Origin: CAVYGM01 sp963768025 | GTDB lineage: Bacteria > Bacteroidota > Bacteroidia > Cytophagales > Spirosomataceae | Assembly: GCA_963768025.1 (NCBI GenBank) | Contig: CAVYGM010000042.1 | Span: 1 to 64,000 of the forward strand | Direction of reading: 5' to 3' | DNA: 64,000 bases | Shown here: positions 45,097 to 54,845 of the stretch, piece after piece | Layout of the letters: each line of letters opens with the position of its first letter | How positions within the stretch are numbered: position 1 is the stretch's first letter | Position numbers and translations under genes: made by a program | Notes under the pieces: model-generated | Database searches by the model: none | Seen by the model: only the letters and a program-made list of their open reading frames with translations | Told to the model about the DNA's origin: nothing

Positions 45097-46598
45097 CTAA
45101 TACGCAGCTTCGCTCCACCGCAACTCGCTCTTCAATTGCCGCAGGGTAGTATTTTTGTCGATTACCACCAGCTCCACACCAAACATCTCGGCAAAGTCTT
45201 CGATCTGATCCGTGGTCAGGTTTTGACTGTACACCGTATGGTGGGCCCCCCCGGCCAGAATCCAGGCCGCGCAGCCAGTGTGCATGTCGGGCATGGGTTT
45301 CCAAAGGGCACGGGCCACGGGTAGTTTGGGGAGTGCTTCGGCTACCTCTACGGCTTCTACCTCGTTGACCAGCAAGCGAAACCGGTTGCCCATGTCGATC
45401 AACGACACGTTGATGGCGGGCCCCGCCGGTACATTGAATACCAGCCGTACGGGATCGGCTTTGCCGCCAATGCCCAGCGGGTGAATTTCGCAGGTAGGCT
45501 TATCGGCGGCAATGGCTGGGGCAGATTTCGAGCATGTGTGATCCCAGCACCAGCGGGTTGGCGGGGTCGAAGTGGTAGGTATAATCTTCCATGAACGAGT
45601 TTCCGCCCGGCAGTCCGGCCGCCATGACCTTCAGGGTCCGTACCATCGCGGAAGTTTTCCAGTCGCCTTCGCCCGCCAAACCCGTAGCCTTCGGCCATCA
45701 GCCGCTGCGACGCTATACCGGGTAGTTGGGTCATGCCGTGCAGGTCTTCGAAGGTATCGGTGTAGGCCGTAAAGTTGCCGTCCTGCAGAAAGGCCCGCAT
45801 GCCCGATTTCGATTTTGGCGGCATCGCGCAACGAGCCATGCTGACTGTTTCCTTTGAGAAGCGATGTCCATCAAGCGTATAGCTGTCGGCGTACTCGGTC
45901 ACCAGACTGGTCTATTTCGGCGTCGGTTACCTGATTGATCACCGCCACCAGATCGCCGATGCCGTGCGTATTAACCGACATGCCGAACGTCATTTCGGCG
46001 GCAACTTTGTCACCCTCCGTCACGGCTACCTGCCGCATGTTGTCGCCAAAGCGGACCACCTTCATGGTTTTCAACTCAAAAGCGGCTACCGCCACCCGGC
46101 TCCAGTCCGGCGATTTGCGCCACAACGATCGGGTCTGCTGCCAGAAACCCACCACCACTTTGCGGTTCAGCCGCATCCGCGAGCATGCATGAAGCCAAAC
46201 TCCCGGTCGCCGTGTGCCGACTGGTTGAGGTTCATGAAGTCCATGTCGATTGCCCTCCAGGGAATGTCGCGGTTAAACTGCGTGTGCAGATGGAGGAGGG
46301 GCTTTTTGAGGATGGTTAATCCCCGAATCCACATTTTGGCGGGCGAGAAGGTGTGCATCCAGGTAATGACTACCCACGCAGCTGCGGCGCCACGTTCGCT
46401 TCCTGACAGATGGCGTAGATTTCGTCGGGGGTTTTTACCACGGGCTTAAAAACTACCCGAACGGGATGACCGGGTAGCTTCGTTCAGATAGTCGGCAATG
46501 ACCTGCGAGTGGGCATCCACCTGTCGCAGGGTTTCTTCGCCGTAGAGGTGCTGACTTCCAGTCACGAACCAGACTTCGTATTGTTTTAGATCGAGCAT
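45097..46598 (-). pseudogene. araA: L-arabinose isomerase AraA, multiply frameshifted
   Basis: It opens MLDLKQYEVWFVTGSQHLYG and, stitched, runs through VVFKPVVKTPDEIYAICQEA, VITWMHTFSPAKMWIRGL, HLHTQFNRDIPWRAIDMDFM, LRAFLQDGN-like and FEDLHGMTQLPGIASQRLMA blocks. The intact last part is SLIDMGNRFRLLVNEVEAVE to the stop. These are the standard AraA blocks, including the metal-binding Glu and His regions. The length of about 500 residues is normal. Frames switch at least six times (near 46478, 46385, 46185, 45905, 45680 and 45520). It would isomerise L-arabinose to L-ribulose; as written it is broken although araR, araB and araD are intact. Confidence 0.88.
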
Positions 46599-46753
46599 GA
46601 TTTTTTGAGCTGGTAGCTGGTAGCTATCAGCTTTTTTAGGGTTCTGTTAATTTGTGTCTGCGATGCGAAACTTCTTGCCGTAGGTTTTGTGTCAATTAAT
46701 AGGCAACTAGCACGTGGAAGGCGCTACTAACCCGATTTTTACACTCCTTTATC

Positions 46754-46791
46754 AAAAGCCATTGGCTGACGGCTATCAGCTAATGGCTTTT
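46754..46791 (-). terminator. Hairpin after araB
   Basis: Arms AAAAGCCATTGGCTGA (46754-46769) and TCAGCTAATGGCTTTT (46776-46791) pair with one mismatch around a 6-base loop, with T residues following on the minus strand. It lies just after the araB stop and before araA, so it may trim transcription between the kinase and the isomerase. Confidence 0.6.
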
Positions 46792-46795
46792 AATC

Positions 46796-48430
46796 TTATT
46801 CCTTCTCAATATAACTTCCTAGGCTCAGGTACTTCTTGTAGAGGATGTCATAGGTACCTGCCTGCTCGGGACGGGGATGGTATTCGGCGTCGAAACCGGA
46901 GCCCATTACGGACTGCGCAGTGGCGAGGTCGGTATGTACCCCAGCCGCAACGGCGGCGCACATGGCGGCCCCCAGCGCACAGGCCTGATCGGCGGTGGCT
47001 ACCTGAATGGGGCGGTTGAGGACATCGGCCAGGGTTTGCATCACAAAGGGTGATTTCTTGGCCACGCCCCCAATGGCAATTACCTTTTTGATGGGTACCC
47101 CCTCCTCCACAAATCGCTCCACGATGGCCCGCGAACCAAAGGCCGTGGCTTCCACCAGAGCTTTGAAGATTCGGGGCGAATCCGTTCCCAGGTTTAAGCC
47201 GGCAATGGCGGCTTTGAGGGTATGGTTAGCATCGGGCGTACGACGGCCGTTGATCCAGTCGAGGGCAATGACGTCCTGTTCGGTCACCGGAAGCCGGGCG
47301 GCTTGCTCGGCCAGATGCGGGATGAGCTGACGGCTCAGGGTTTCGGCGGCCTCCTGGCCCAGCAGCGCCCGCACCGGCTCCGTGATCAGGTGGGCAAACC
47401 AGGCGTACACATCCCCAAAGGCCGATTGCCCCGCTTCGAGACCCAGCATGCCGGGAGCCACGGAGCCGTCTACCTGCCCACAGATCCCCCGGATGAGGCG
47501 GTTACCCATTTCATCGTTGGGGGCCATGAGAATATCGCAGGTGGAGGTACCGATGATGCGGACAAAGGCATAGGGTTCAATTTGGGCCCCAACGGCCCCC
47601 ATGTGGGCATCGAAAGCCCCCACGCCTACCACTACCTCGGGAGAAAGCCCGAGTTTTTCGGCCCATTCGGCGGAGAGCTTTCCCATGGGTTGGTCAGACG
47701 TAAAGGACTCCGTGAAAAGTCTTTCGCGAATACCCGCCAGCAAAGGGTCGAGGGTGGTGAGGAATTCTTCCGGGGGAAGCCCGTCGAAGTCGGCGTGCCA
47801 CAGGGCCTTGTGCCCCGCCGCGCAACGCGACCGCCGCAACGTGAGGGGATCGGTAGCTCCCGTGAGCAGGGCCGATACCCAGTCGCAGTGTTCCACCCAG
47901 GAAAAAGCCTTGTCGCGCACCGCTTCGTCCACCCGCAGGGTTCGCAGTATTTTGGCCCAAAACCACTCCGAGGAGTAAATCCCCCCCACGTATTTGGTGT
48001 AGTCGATAGGGCCGCTGTGCGCCAGTGCGTTGATTTCCTCGGCTTCGGCGTTGGCGGTATGGTCTTTCCAAAGGATGAACATCCCGTTGGGGTTGTCGGC
48101 AAAGTCGGGGCGCAGGGACAGGGGTAGTCCGGTTTCGTCCACCGCGCAAGGGGTGGAGCCCGTGGTGTCTACCGAGATACCCACTACCTGTGCCCGCACG
48201 TCGGCGGGTGCCTGGGCCAAGGCCCCCGTAATGGTAGCTTCCAGCCCTTCTACGTAGTCGAGGGGGTGCTGCCGGAACTGGGAAATGGCCGGGTCACAGT
48301 ACAGCCCCTGTTTCCAGCGGGCATACTCATGCACGTGGGTGCCGACGGTTTGGCCGGTGTGGGCATTGATCACAATGGCCCGAACGGAGTCGGTGCCAAA
48401 GTCTACGCCGATGACGTATTGATTTTCCAT
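46796..48430 (-). CDS. araB: Ribulokinase AraB
   Basis: Intact, 544 residues. FGGY kinase: the N-terminal phosphate loop is VIGVDFGTDSVRAIVINAHT, followed by VGISVDTTGSTPCAVDETG and LWKDHTANAEAEEIN (substrate loop). The C-terminal domain has GVGAFDAHMGAVGA, IIGTSTCDIL, WINGRRTPDANHTL and KVIAIGGVAKKSPFVMQTLA. The length and the DFGTDSVR form match AraB rather than xylulokinase. It phosphorylates L-ribulose with ATP. It starts 59 bases after araR on the same strand. Confidence 0.93.
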   Translation of the reverse strand: MENQYVIGVDFGTDSVRAIVINAHTGQTVGTHVHEYARWKQGLYCDPAISQFRQHPLDYVEGLEATITGALAQAPADVRAQVVGISVDTTGSTPCAVDETGLPLSLRPDFADNPNGMFILWKDHTANAEAEEINALAHSGPIDYTKYVGGIYSSEWFWAKILRTLRVDEAVRDKAFSWVEHCDWVSALLTGATDPLTLRRSRCAAGHKALWHADFDGLPPEEFLTTLDPLLAGIRERLFTESFTSDQPMGKLSAEWAEKLGLSPEVVVGVGAFDAHMGAVGAQIEPYAFVRIIGTSTCDILMAPNDEMGNRLIRGICGQVDGSVAPGMLGLEAGQSAFGDVYAWFAHLITEPVRALLGQEAAETLSRQLIPHLAEQAARLPVTEQDVIALDWINGRRTPDANHTLKAAIAGLNLGTDSPRIFKALVEATAFGSRAIVERFVEEGVPIKKVIAIGGVAKKSPFVMQTLADVLNRPIQVATADQACALGAAMCAAVAAGVHTDLATAQSVMGSGFDAEYHPRPEQAGTYDILYKKYLSLGSYIEKE

Positions 48431-48489
48431 AGGTTGTCAGTTTGCAGGGTTCGAACAAACCCGAATAAAAGCACTTTTACAGGTTTAGT

Positions 48490-49203
48490 TTAGGACGGTA
48501 GTTCAGGTTTGATAAGTTCAGGAAAGAACGAAAAGTACCCTCCAAGGTAGGTTTGGTACTTTTCCGCATCAAGGGCAAACAACTGCGCTTTTTTGGTGAC
48601 CGAGCCGCTGTCTTTCTCGCCCGTCGCTACCAGCAATTCGGTCGATAGTATCTTGCGACTGAAATTCCGCCGGTCGAGTTTTACACCATAGATTGCCTCG
48701 TACAATTTCTGCAATTGGGGCAGGGTAAATTTTTCGGGCAGCAGCTCAAACCCAATCGGATGCAAGGCCGCTTTGTAACGAAGCCTTTGCAAGGCTGCTT
48801 CTACCATTCGATCGTGGTCAAAAATTAGCTCCGGCCTAGAGTTCACATCAATCCAGGACGCGTTGTGCAACTCAATGGCGTTGGTGTCCTGATCGGCAAG
48901 AGTGACGAGTGAATAGTACACTACTGATATCGTCCGCTCGACGGGATCACGGTCCGTGTCTCCAAACGTGTGCAGCTGTTCGAGGTAGTTGTTGTGCAGG
49001 CCCGTCAGAGTATAAAGAATTCGCTCGGCGGCCTCGTGGAGGTTTTCATCTTCCTTCATAAAGCCCCCCATCAACGACCATTTCCCGAGTTGTGGTTCAA
49101 AATTCCGTTTGATCAATAACAGTTTTAGCGATTCCCCATCAAAACCAAAGATGATGATGTCTAAGGCGACCAGAATTCGGGAATTCGTCAAATAGGCTGC
49201 CAT
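48490..49203 (-). CDS. araR: Nudix-type transcriptional regulator of arabinose use (AraR/NrtR family)
   Basis: Intact, 237 residues. The N-terminal Nudix-like domain (IIIFGFDGESLKLLLIKRNF, GKWSLMGGFMKEDENLHEAA) lacks a full catalytic Nudix box: the usual RELxEExG reads RILYTLTG. The C-terminal half is a winged helix (FTLPQLQKLYEAIYGVKLDR, then RNFSRKILSTELLVATG). Bacteroides AraR is known to be such a protein, responding to L-arabinose. Here it heads the ara genes and has a palindromic operator in its own promoter, so repression relieved by arabinose is a sound inference. Confidence 0.85.
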   Translation of the reverse strand: MAAYLTNSRILVALDIIIFGFDGESLKLLLIKRNFEPQLGKWSLMGGFMKEDENLHEAAERILYTLTGLHNNYLEQLHTFGDTDRDPVERTISVVYYSLVTLADQDTNAIELHNASWIDVNSRPELIFDHDRMVEAALQRLRYKAALHPIGFELLPEKFTLPQLQKLYEAIYGVKLDRRNFSRKILSTELLVATGEKDSGSVTKKAQLFALDAEKYQTYLGGYFSFFPELIKPELPS

Positions 49204-49236
49204 AGGTGTTTGGAAAAAGGGAATAGCGTCTTTTTT

Positions 49237-49251
49237 ACACTAACTTAGTGT
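49237..49251. promoter_or_regulatory. Palindromic operator candidate for AraR
   Basis: ACACTAA (49237-49243) and TTAGTGT (49245-49251) form a perfect 7-1-7 palindrome. It lies 34 bases before the araR ATG and 10 bases downstream of the promoter's -7 element, where a bound repressor would block initiation or clearance. No second copy was found before araB, araA or araD. Confidence 0.55.
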
Positions 49252-49261
49252 TAGTTTGACA

Positions 49262-49293
49262 CAATTATAGAAATGCCAAATCGTTTCACCAAA
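49262..49293 (-). promoter_or_regulatory. Candidate Bacteroidota promoter for the ara operon
   Basis: On the minus strand TTTG (49293-49290) is followed after 20 bases by TATAATTG (49269-49262), one mismatch from the TTTG-N19-TAnnTTTG consensus. The operator palindrome lies just downstream. The remaining spacer to 49678 holds no recognisable gene. Confidence 0.5.
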
Positions 49294-49678
49294 TAATTCT
49301 ATATATTTTTTGAAAAAATAATCTTCATGATGAAAAACTGTACATAAAGAAATTTATCTACTCTACGGGCTATTCTATAAAGATAGGCTCACCGTAGCCC
49401 TTACTAGGAATATTTTCTTTTCTACCGTTTACTAAGAAGTGGCCCATCTCCTAGTATTCCTCGTTATTTCTGCCGAATTTTCTTCCTCATTTTGCAACCC
49501 TTTCCCACGCGTCGGGAGGCTCAGCTCTATCTCTGAAACGGTTCAGACAGCAAAGTGCTTGCGGGTTCAGTAGCAAGCCCAGTCTTCAAGTTTTCCCAGA
49601 CACCGCCGATTCCCTGCCCGATTGATATGCTTCGCATTTTGTACATCATTTCAGGTAAGGTTTAATCAATTGATCTTT
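49294..49678. other. Intergenic region without a recognised gene
   Basis: AT-rich between 49294 and 49400, then mixed. No open frame with family features, no tRNA and no strong hairpin was seen. It should hold the promoter of the gene beginning at 49679, but I could not pick one out. Confidence 0.4.
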
Positions 49679-51943
49679 ATGTCAAATCCGTTCATTTATT
49701 CTATTAACGAACCAGGGAAGTTACTGTGGTATCAGCACCTGGGCGCCGCGCGGGGCGAGTTCACCTGGAATGGCCCCAAGGAGGTCGGCACGGGGTGGCA
49801 TTCCTTCAAAAAGGTTTTCTCCGGCGGAGGGGGCGTTATCTACGCCATTGATCAGAACCATGACCTACACTGGTACCGGCATACCGGCTACGCGGACGGT
49901 AGCTTTACATGGGAAGGCCCGGTGAAGGTAGGAAATGGCTGGAACTTCACCCATGTCTTTGCCGCCAACAATGGGGTCATTTATGCCGTGGAACCTCTCG
50001 GACTCGACCCCGTCACTGGGCAGCGGACGGGAGGACATTTGCTGTGGTTTCGGCACGTAGGCCGCAACATCGGAAGTTCCGACTGGCTCGGTCCCAATCG
50101 GGTAGGTAATGGCTGGCACATTTTCGACCACGTGTTTTCCGGGGGGAATGGGGTGATTTATGGCATCAAGGCGGATGGCGACCTGATGTGGTATTTGCAC
50201 CAGGGGCGCGAGGAGGGTAGTTTTCGCTGGATTGACGGTAAGAAAGTGGGCAACGGCTGGGGCTTCCAGTACGTATTCTCGGGAGGCGACGGTATTATTT
50301 ATGCCGTGGAACATACCAAACTCGACCCGCAAACCGGCCGCATTACCGGTGGAAATCTGCAATGGTACCAGCACCTGGGCCACCAGGACGGTACCCGGCA
50401 ATGGGCCGCACCTCGTCAGGTAGGAAAAAGCTGGCGCAACTTTATCCAGGTGTTTTCGGGAGGTTATGGAGTCACCGGTGAAATACCCGGCCTGCCCCGG
50501 CAGTGCGGCGTGCCCGATCCTACCGGCGGCGGCATCCATATCACCTCTTACGGCTCTCCCGGCGGCAAGTGGGACCAGGGCAATCTCACATACAGCATAA
50601 ATCTCAGCGGCAGCGGCTTGCCGGCCGCTTTTGTAAATGGCGTCATAGCCGGGGCCTTTGCTCAATGGAGGGCCGCCTCGCCTTATTTTACCTTTACGCA
50701 GGTAACCGGAAACGCCAATATTAACATCCAGTTCGGAGGGAAGACCCTCAACGAGGGATTCGGTGCCCCCGGAGGTACCTTGGCGGTGGGCTATTATCCG
50801 CAGGATGGCCGTCTCCAATTTGATTCCTCCGAAAACTGGACCGTGCCTAACAAACTACTGGCCGTGGCCCTGCACGAAATAGGCCACGTGCTGGGCCTGT
50901 CGCATTCCAATGTCCGCACGTCGATCATGTATCCCTACGATCTGTCGCTGGTAGCGCTTGACACCGAAACCCAAAACGCCATCCGCAGCTTGTACGGCTG
51001 GCGTCCCCAGATCAGTCTGGGTGACCGCGGATCTACGGAGGGGCCCTCCTTGGCCGTCGGCGGTCGTTTCTCGTTGATTGGCGGTGGTTTGGGCGAACTT
51101 TTCAAAGTGTGGCGCGGCGTCAGCGGTGACTCGGCTGTATATTGGTCTGCATTAAATGGGACCACTTGGTCGCCGCAGCAGCGCATCAGCGGTATCGGCA
51201 CCGCCCACGGCCCGGCCCTGGCTACCGGGTTTACGACCACGCCTCCCGATGGGGTACCTGTCACCGGCTTGTTCATGGCCTGGAGTGGGGCACCTGGCGA
51301 CTCCAACATCTATTATTCCCAAAGCCGTAACCTTGGTAGCTGGGACTCCCAACAGGTCGTGAATGGTGTAGGTACCAGCGACCGCCCCGCCCTGTGTATG
51401 TTCAATGGCAAAATGATCATGGCCTGGAAAGGAGCCCCCGGCGACAGCGGCTTGTACTGGGCGTCGTTTGATGGCAACGGTTGGTCGGGTCAGCGGGTAA
51501 TCCGGGGCCGGGGTTCCTCTCACGGCCCGGCCCTGGCAGTACTGGGCAACCGCCTGTATATGTTCTGGAAAGGGGTAGCCAACGACAGCCACGTATACTA
51601 TGCCTGGATGGATGATCAGCCGGGAGCCATCTGGCAGTCGCAGCAGATAGTAACCTACACCAATTCGCAAGCAGAAGGAAACATCAATCAAGCGATTGGA
51701 AGCAGCTACCGGCCCGCCGCAACTACCCGCGGCAATTCCATTATCCTGGCCTGGAAGGGCGTGGAAGGCGACAGCCGCATTTATTTTTCAACTTTTCAGG
51801 ACAACGAATTTTCCGGTCAGATCCGGGTTGCCGGGGTAGGTACCTCCTCCGGGCCAGGACTCAGTACCCTGAACAACCGGCTGCACATGGCCTGGAGGGG
51901 TATACAGGGGGATAGTGGGTTGTACTATTCGTGGCTGGGGTAG
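49679..51943 (+). CDS. Tachylectin-like propeller, matrixin metalloprotease and C-terminal six-bladed propeller in one protein
   Basis: Intact, 754 residues from MSNPFIYSINEPGKLLWYQ. Residues about 5-265 are five repeats of the form LxWYxHxG...W...GWxxFxxVFSGGxGVIYA, the five-bladed tachylectin-2 fold that binds N-acetyl sugars. About 280-440 is a matrixin-type zinc protease: ALHEIGHVLGLSHSNVRTS gives HExxHxxGxxH, and IMYPYD gives the Met-turn. About 445-754 holds six repeats of WxGxxGDSxxYxS, a second propeller. No signal peptide or type IX sorting domain is evident, so its export route is unclear. It would target a glycosylated protein substrate; this is inference. Confidence 0.8.
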   Translation: MSNPFIYSINEPGKLLWYQHLGAARGEFTWNGPKEVGTGWHSFKKVFSGGGGVIYAIDQNHDLHWYRHTGYADGSFTWEGPVKVGNGWNFTHVFAANNGVIYAVEPLGLDPVTGQRTGGHLLWFRHVGRNIGSSDWLGPNRVGNGWHIFDHVFSGGNGVIYGIKADGDLMWYLHQGREEGSFRWIDGKKVGNGWGFQYVFSGGDGIIYAVEHTKLDPQTGRITGGNLQWYQHLGHQDGTRQWAAPRQVGKSWRNFIQVFSGGYGVTGEIPGLPRQCGVPDPTGGGIHITSYGSPGGKWDQGNLTYSINLSGSGLPAAFVNGVIAGAFAQWRAASPYFTFTQVTGNANINIQFGGKTLNEGFGAPGGTLAVGYYPQDGRLQFDSSENWTVPNKLLAVALHEIGHVLGLSHSNVRTSIMYPYDLSLVALDTETQNAIRSLYGWRPQISLGDRGSTEGPSLAVGGRFSLIGGGLGELFKVWRGVSGDSAVYWSALNGTTWSPQQRISGIGTAHGPALATGFTTTPPDGVPVTGLFMAWSGAPGDSNIYYSQSRNLGSWDSQQVVNGVGTSDRPALCMFNGKMIMAWKGAPGDSGLYWASFDGNGWSGQRVIRGRGSSHGPALAVLGNRLYMFWKGVANDSHVYYAWMDDQPGAIWQSQQIVTYTNSQAEGNINQAIGSSYRPAATTRGNSIILAWKGVEGDSRIYFSTFQDNEFSGQIRVAGVGTSSGPGLSTLNNRLHMAWRGIQGDSGLYYSWLG

Positions 51944-51980
51944 GTGGGGGGCTACTCTACAGTGGCCTTAATTTCTGTTT

Positions 51981-52916
51981 TCATCCCCGATAAATAGTAG
52001 TATTGTGCCATTCAATGTATTTTTTATCGGGCTTATCGGCATCTTTAACAGGGAGAATAAGCAGATCTTTTCCGTGGTACTGGTAGTATTCTTTTCCATT
52101 CTGGAATTCCTCCTTTATTCTGTTGCTTACCTCTACCTTGTAATCCTTGGTAACCGTTAAATAGCCATTGTCAAATAATTTGTGCATATCGGAGCGGAGC
52201 AGTATACCGTTGGAGGTTAGATGTGGCCCAGACTCAGAATAGGATCTGATATGGGCTGCTTCGAGTACCGGTAGGGTTTTTTCGCCAGTGATACTGCATT
52301 TTCTGGAATAGGCATCAGTGACTAATACTCTGAATGCGCCCTGACCAAGCCTGACCTTTGTCAGTACCGGGTTTCCATAGGTTGGAAAAGGAGAATCTTC
52401 GACCATGAAGGGGCTCAATGGGACTTGAGCTTCCCCCATGTATCTATTTAGAAGTCCTTCTACCTGTTTCCATATCCCGTGGCCAATGGGTTGCTCCGTG
52501 CTATATGACTTACCCTGAACAACGCTGTTTGCCCAGTTGGACGGCGTTTCAATCCAATCTTCTTCCTTAAAAAATACTGGATTATTGAGAACTACACATC
52601 CGATCGTCGGATTGATGTTGTACTTGTCCGATCGGTAGTTTAGAATCATCCTGCTGAACTCGTCGAAAGTAGCGCATCCATTCCGGTTACGAAAAGTATC
52701 CCAGGCGATCGAAATAGGCAGTGTCGTATGGCTGGAAAAGAAGCCAACCCCTCCGATAGCATTGAGAGGTTTTTTGAGTTTGAAAAGAAATGGTGCGCCG
52801 GGCGATAGTACCTTGAAGCTCACATTCCCACTGGGTTGCCAAAAATTAACATCTTCGGGACTTATTTGGCTCAAGTACCTGAACCACTTGTTGTCTGTTA
52901 CGCCTAAATACATTTT
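51981..52916 (-). CDS. HNH endonuclease
   Basis: Intact, about 311 residues from MKMYLGVTDNKWFRYLSQI (a start 15 bases upstream is also open). The C-terminal HNH_2-type nuclease is clear: CSITGEKTLPVLEAAHIRSY, then GPHLTSNGILLRSDMHKLFD with the final His, and NGYLTVT. The N-terminal 200 residues (VNFWQPSGNVSFKVLSPGAP, FLFKLKKPLNAIGGVGFF) look like the EVE/PUA-like modified-DNA-reading domain often fused to such nucleases. That would make it a candidate modification-dependent restriction enzyme. Next to it on the same strand is an AlbA_2/RecG-like protein. Confidence 0.75.
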   Translation of the reverse strand, partial: KMYLGVTDNKWFRYLSQISPEDVNFWQPSGNVSFKVLSPGAPFLFKLKKPLNAIGGVGFFSSHTTLPISIAWDTFRNRNGCATFDEFSRMILNYRSDKYNINPTIGCVVLNNPVFFKEEDWIETPSNWANSVVQGKSYSTEQPIGHGIWKQVEGLLNRYMGEAQVPLSPFMVEDSPFPTYGNPVLTKVRLGQGAFRVLVTDAYSRKCSITGEKTLPVLEAAHIRSYSESGPHLTSNGILLRSDMHKLFDNGYLTVTKDYKVEVSNRIKEEFQNGKEYYQYHGKDLLILPVKDADKPDKKYIEWHNTTIYRG

Positions 52917-53105
52917 CATAAATATGGACAATTATCTGGGAATAATCCTTTCCTGGCAGGGCTATCTCTTTGAGTTTTCTGGGTGGGTATTGAGCCAAGG
53001 TTTGGGTTAGACGATATACAGGGAAGTTCTCTTACACTACGTATTGGAGCTGGGTGGTGTTAGCTTTTTGAAGGGTGGTATTGGCAAAAGACAGGGTGGA
53101 ATCGT

Positions 53106-54845
53106 TCATGGGGTTGGATGTTTTAATAATTGGAGGATCAATCGTCCTTTCAGGGTAGTGAGGTACTGTTGTTTGGGGCTTGTGGGTTTGTTGGGGGTAG
53201 TCATGCTGAGCCAGTTGAGTGCCACCAGGGGTTGTATATATGTCTCGAAGTTGTTGGCATTATTGGTCAACTGCAGACCTTCCATCAGGCTTCTTCGGCT
53301 CATGGGTTTACTAGCCATTTCAAGCACTTGTGTTGTCTTTTCACCTATACCTCCAGCTATATCCCCAGCCAGGGTACTGGCTATGGTACTGCTCAAATTC
53401 TCAACTATACTAACAGATTGCTTATCAGCATCTTCTGTCTTTTTAGCTATACCTCCAGCTATACCTCCGGCTATACCTCTGGATAAGCTGGATAGCTTGC
53501 TGTTTTCTATCAACTCATCCAGTATAGCATCAATCCAGGCCAAACCTTTTGTTTCTAAGAGAAAGTCAGAGAAATCAGATATTTTCCTCTTGAAATCCGG
53601 ATGAATAAAAAGCTCTACTTCAAAGTAGGTCCGGTTGTCGTCGGTTGTAAATATAGGAGCTGGAGAACCATTGTCGCGCAGTGCTTTATGAATGGTAGGC
53701 ACTCCGGTGGCTCTACCTTCAGTCAGTCCAAGCTCTTTGAGGAAGTCACCAAGGCGGCGGTTGCGGTACCGACGCGGCCGGACTACCCCTTGCGCAAAAG
53801 CTTGCAGTTGGATGGAGCGGTCAGGACCACCATGGTTGATAAACACCAGCGAATTGCGGTAAATCCTGATCTCAATCGGCTCCCGCACCTGATAGTCGCG
53901 GTGGTAAAAGGCATTGACCAGGGTTTCTTCAATCGCAGCCAGGGGGTAGTTCCAGGTCCGGATACTTTCGGCCCGGTCGGTCGGCTTTACCACCCGCTCT
54001 TTCAGGAAATTAGTTTTCAGAAAATTAATGGTACGCCGTATCTGCTCCTGAATGGGGCCGGTAATGAACGGATATTCCGTAAAAGCCTCCGCATCACCCT
54101 CTGGAAAATGGACGAGCTCTACCCGGGTATACGGAAAGAACCAATGGGGCTCTTCCGAAAATAGCATCAGCCCTACGTTGCGGGGGTACAAGTACTCGTT
54201 GGGACCGGAGAGCAACGCCATTTGTTGCAAAATGGCCTCGTTAGGTACGGTACCTACATCATTGGCCAGTTTGCTATCTATTTTACGCAGGTGGTCTTGC
54301 ACCAGCACCAGCGAAATATCCTGAACAGTGGCCTGGCTATTGGCTCGGTCGTCAAAAGGGATGTTATTGGATAGGGCAATCAGCTCTTCCTTGTCCGCTC
54401 CCTTCGCCTCAATTGAACTGGCGTATTTTCGGATATAATACTTCCAGTTTTTGTGTTTGGCGGTACATTGCTCCGGAACTTCATAGGGCCTTTCGTTTCC
54501 GGCTATTACCCATAGAACAATGATCTGCCTGCCGTCTACCTGTTCCACAAAAAGTTTTGGTGCATAGTAGGGCTTGATCAGGTTATTGAGTCCGATCATT
54601 TCAGTTTGAATCGTACCCAGCTCGGCGGTTGTGAGCCCCTTTACCGGCCGTCTTGCCGTTCTGGTAGCCTTATCCTCCACCACACCTATTACAATATAGC
54701 CCCCCCCAGTATTATCGAAGTCATTGGCAAAAGCCCCAATGCTCCGATAGATAGGATCGGGATTCCAGCCTTCCTTGAACTCAATCCGGTCCGATTCGAC
54801 GGTATGAGCCGAGAGCAGATCTTCTATATTGATGTGTAGGGGCAT
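53106..54845 (-). CDS. ATP-binding protein with AlbA_2 (Schlafen AAA-like) and RecG-like C-terminal domains
   Basis: Intact, 579 residues. The N-terminal AlbA_2 domain reads ESDRIEFKEGWNPDPIYRSI and then AFANDFDNTGGGYIVIGV. The middle has the HATPase_c_4 signature PLAAIEETLVNAFYHRDYQV, EIRIYRNSLVFINHGGPDRS and NRRLGDFLKELGLTEGRATG. The C-terminus carries low-complexity GGIAGGIAGGIAKK units and a winged-helix end (LTTLKGRLILQL). Such proteins are common transcription-regulator-like or defence-island genes; the biochemical role is unsettled. It lies between an HNH nuclease and a tRNA gene. Confidence 0.8.
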   Translation of the reverse strand: MPLHINIEDLLSAHTVESDRIEFKEGWNPDPIYRSIGAFANDFDNTGGGYIVIGVVEDKATRTARRPVKGLTTAELGTIQTEMIGLNNLIKPYYAPKLFVEQVDGRQIIVLWVIAGNERPYEVPEQCTAKHKNWKYYIRKYASSIEAKGADKEELIALSNNIPFDDRANSQATVQDISLVLVQDHLRKIDSKLANDVGTVPNEAILQQMALLSGPNEYLYPRNVGLMLFSEEPHWFFPYTRVELVHFPEGDAEAFTEYPFITGPIQEQIRRTINFLKTNFLKERVVKPTDRAESIRTWNYPLAAIEETLVNAFYHRDYQVREPIEIRIYRNSLVFINHGGPDRSIQLQAFAQGVVRPRRYRNRRLGDFLKELGLTEGRATGVPTIHKALRDNGSPAPIFTTDDNRTYFEVELFIHPDFKRKISDFSDFLLETKGLAWIDAILDELIENSKLSSLSRGIAGGIAGGIAKKTEDADKQSVSIVENLSSTIASTLAGDIAGGIGEKTTQVLEMASKPMSRRSLMEGLQLTNNANNFETYIQPLVALNWLSMTTPNKPTSPKQQYLTTLKGRLILQLLKHPTP

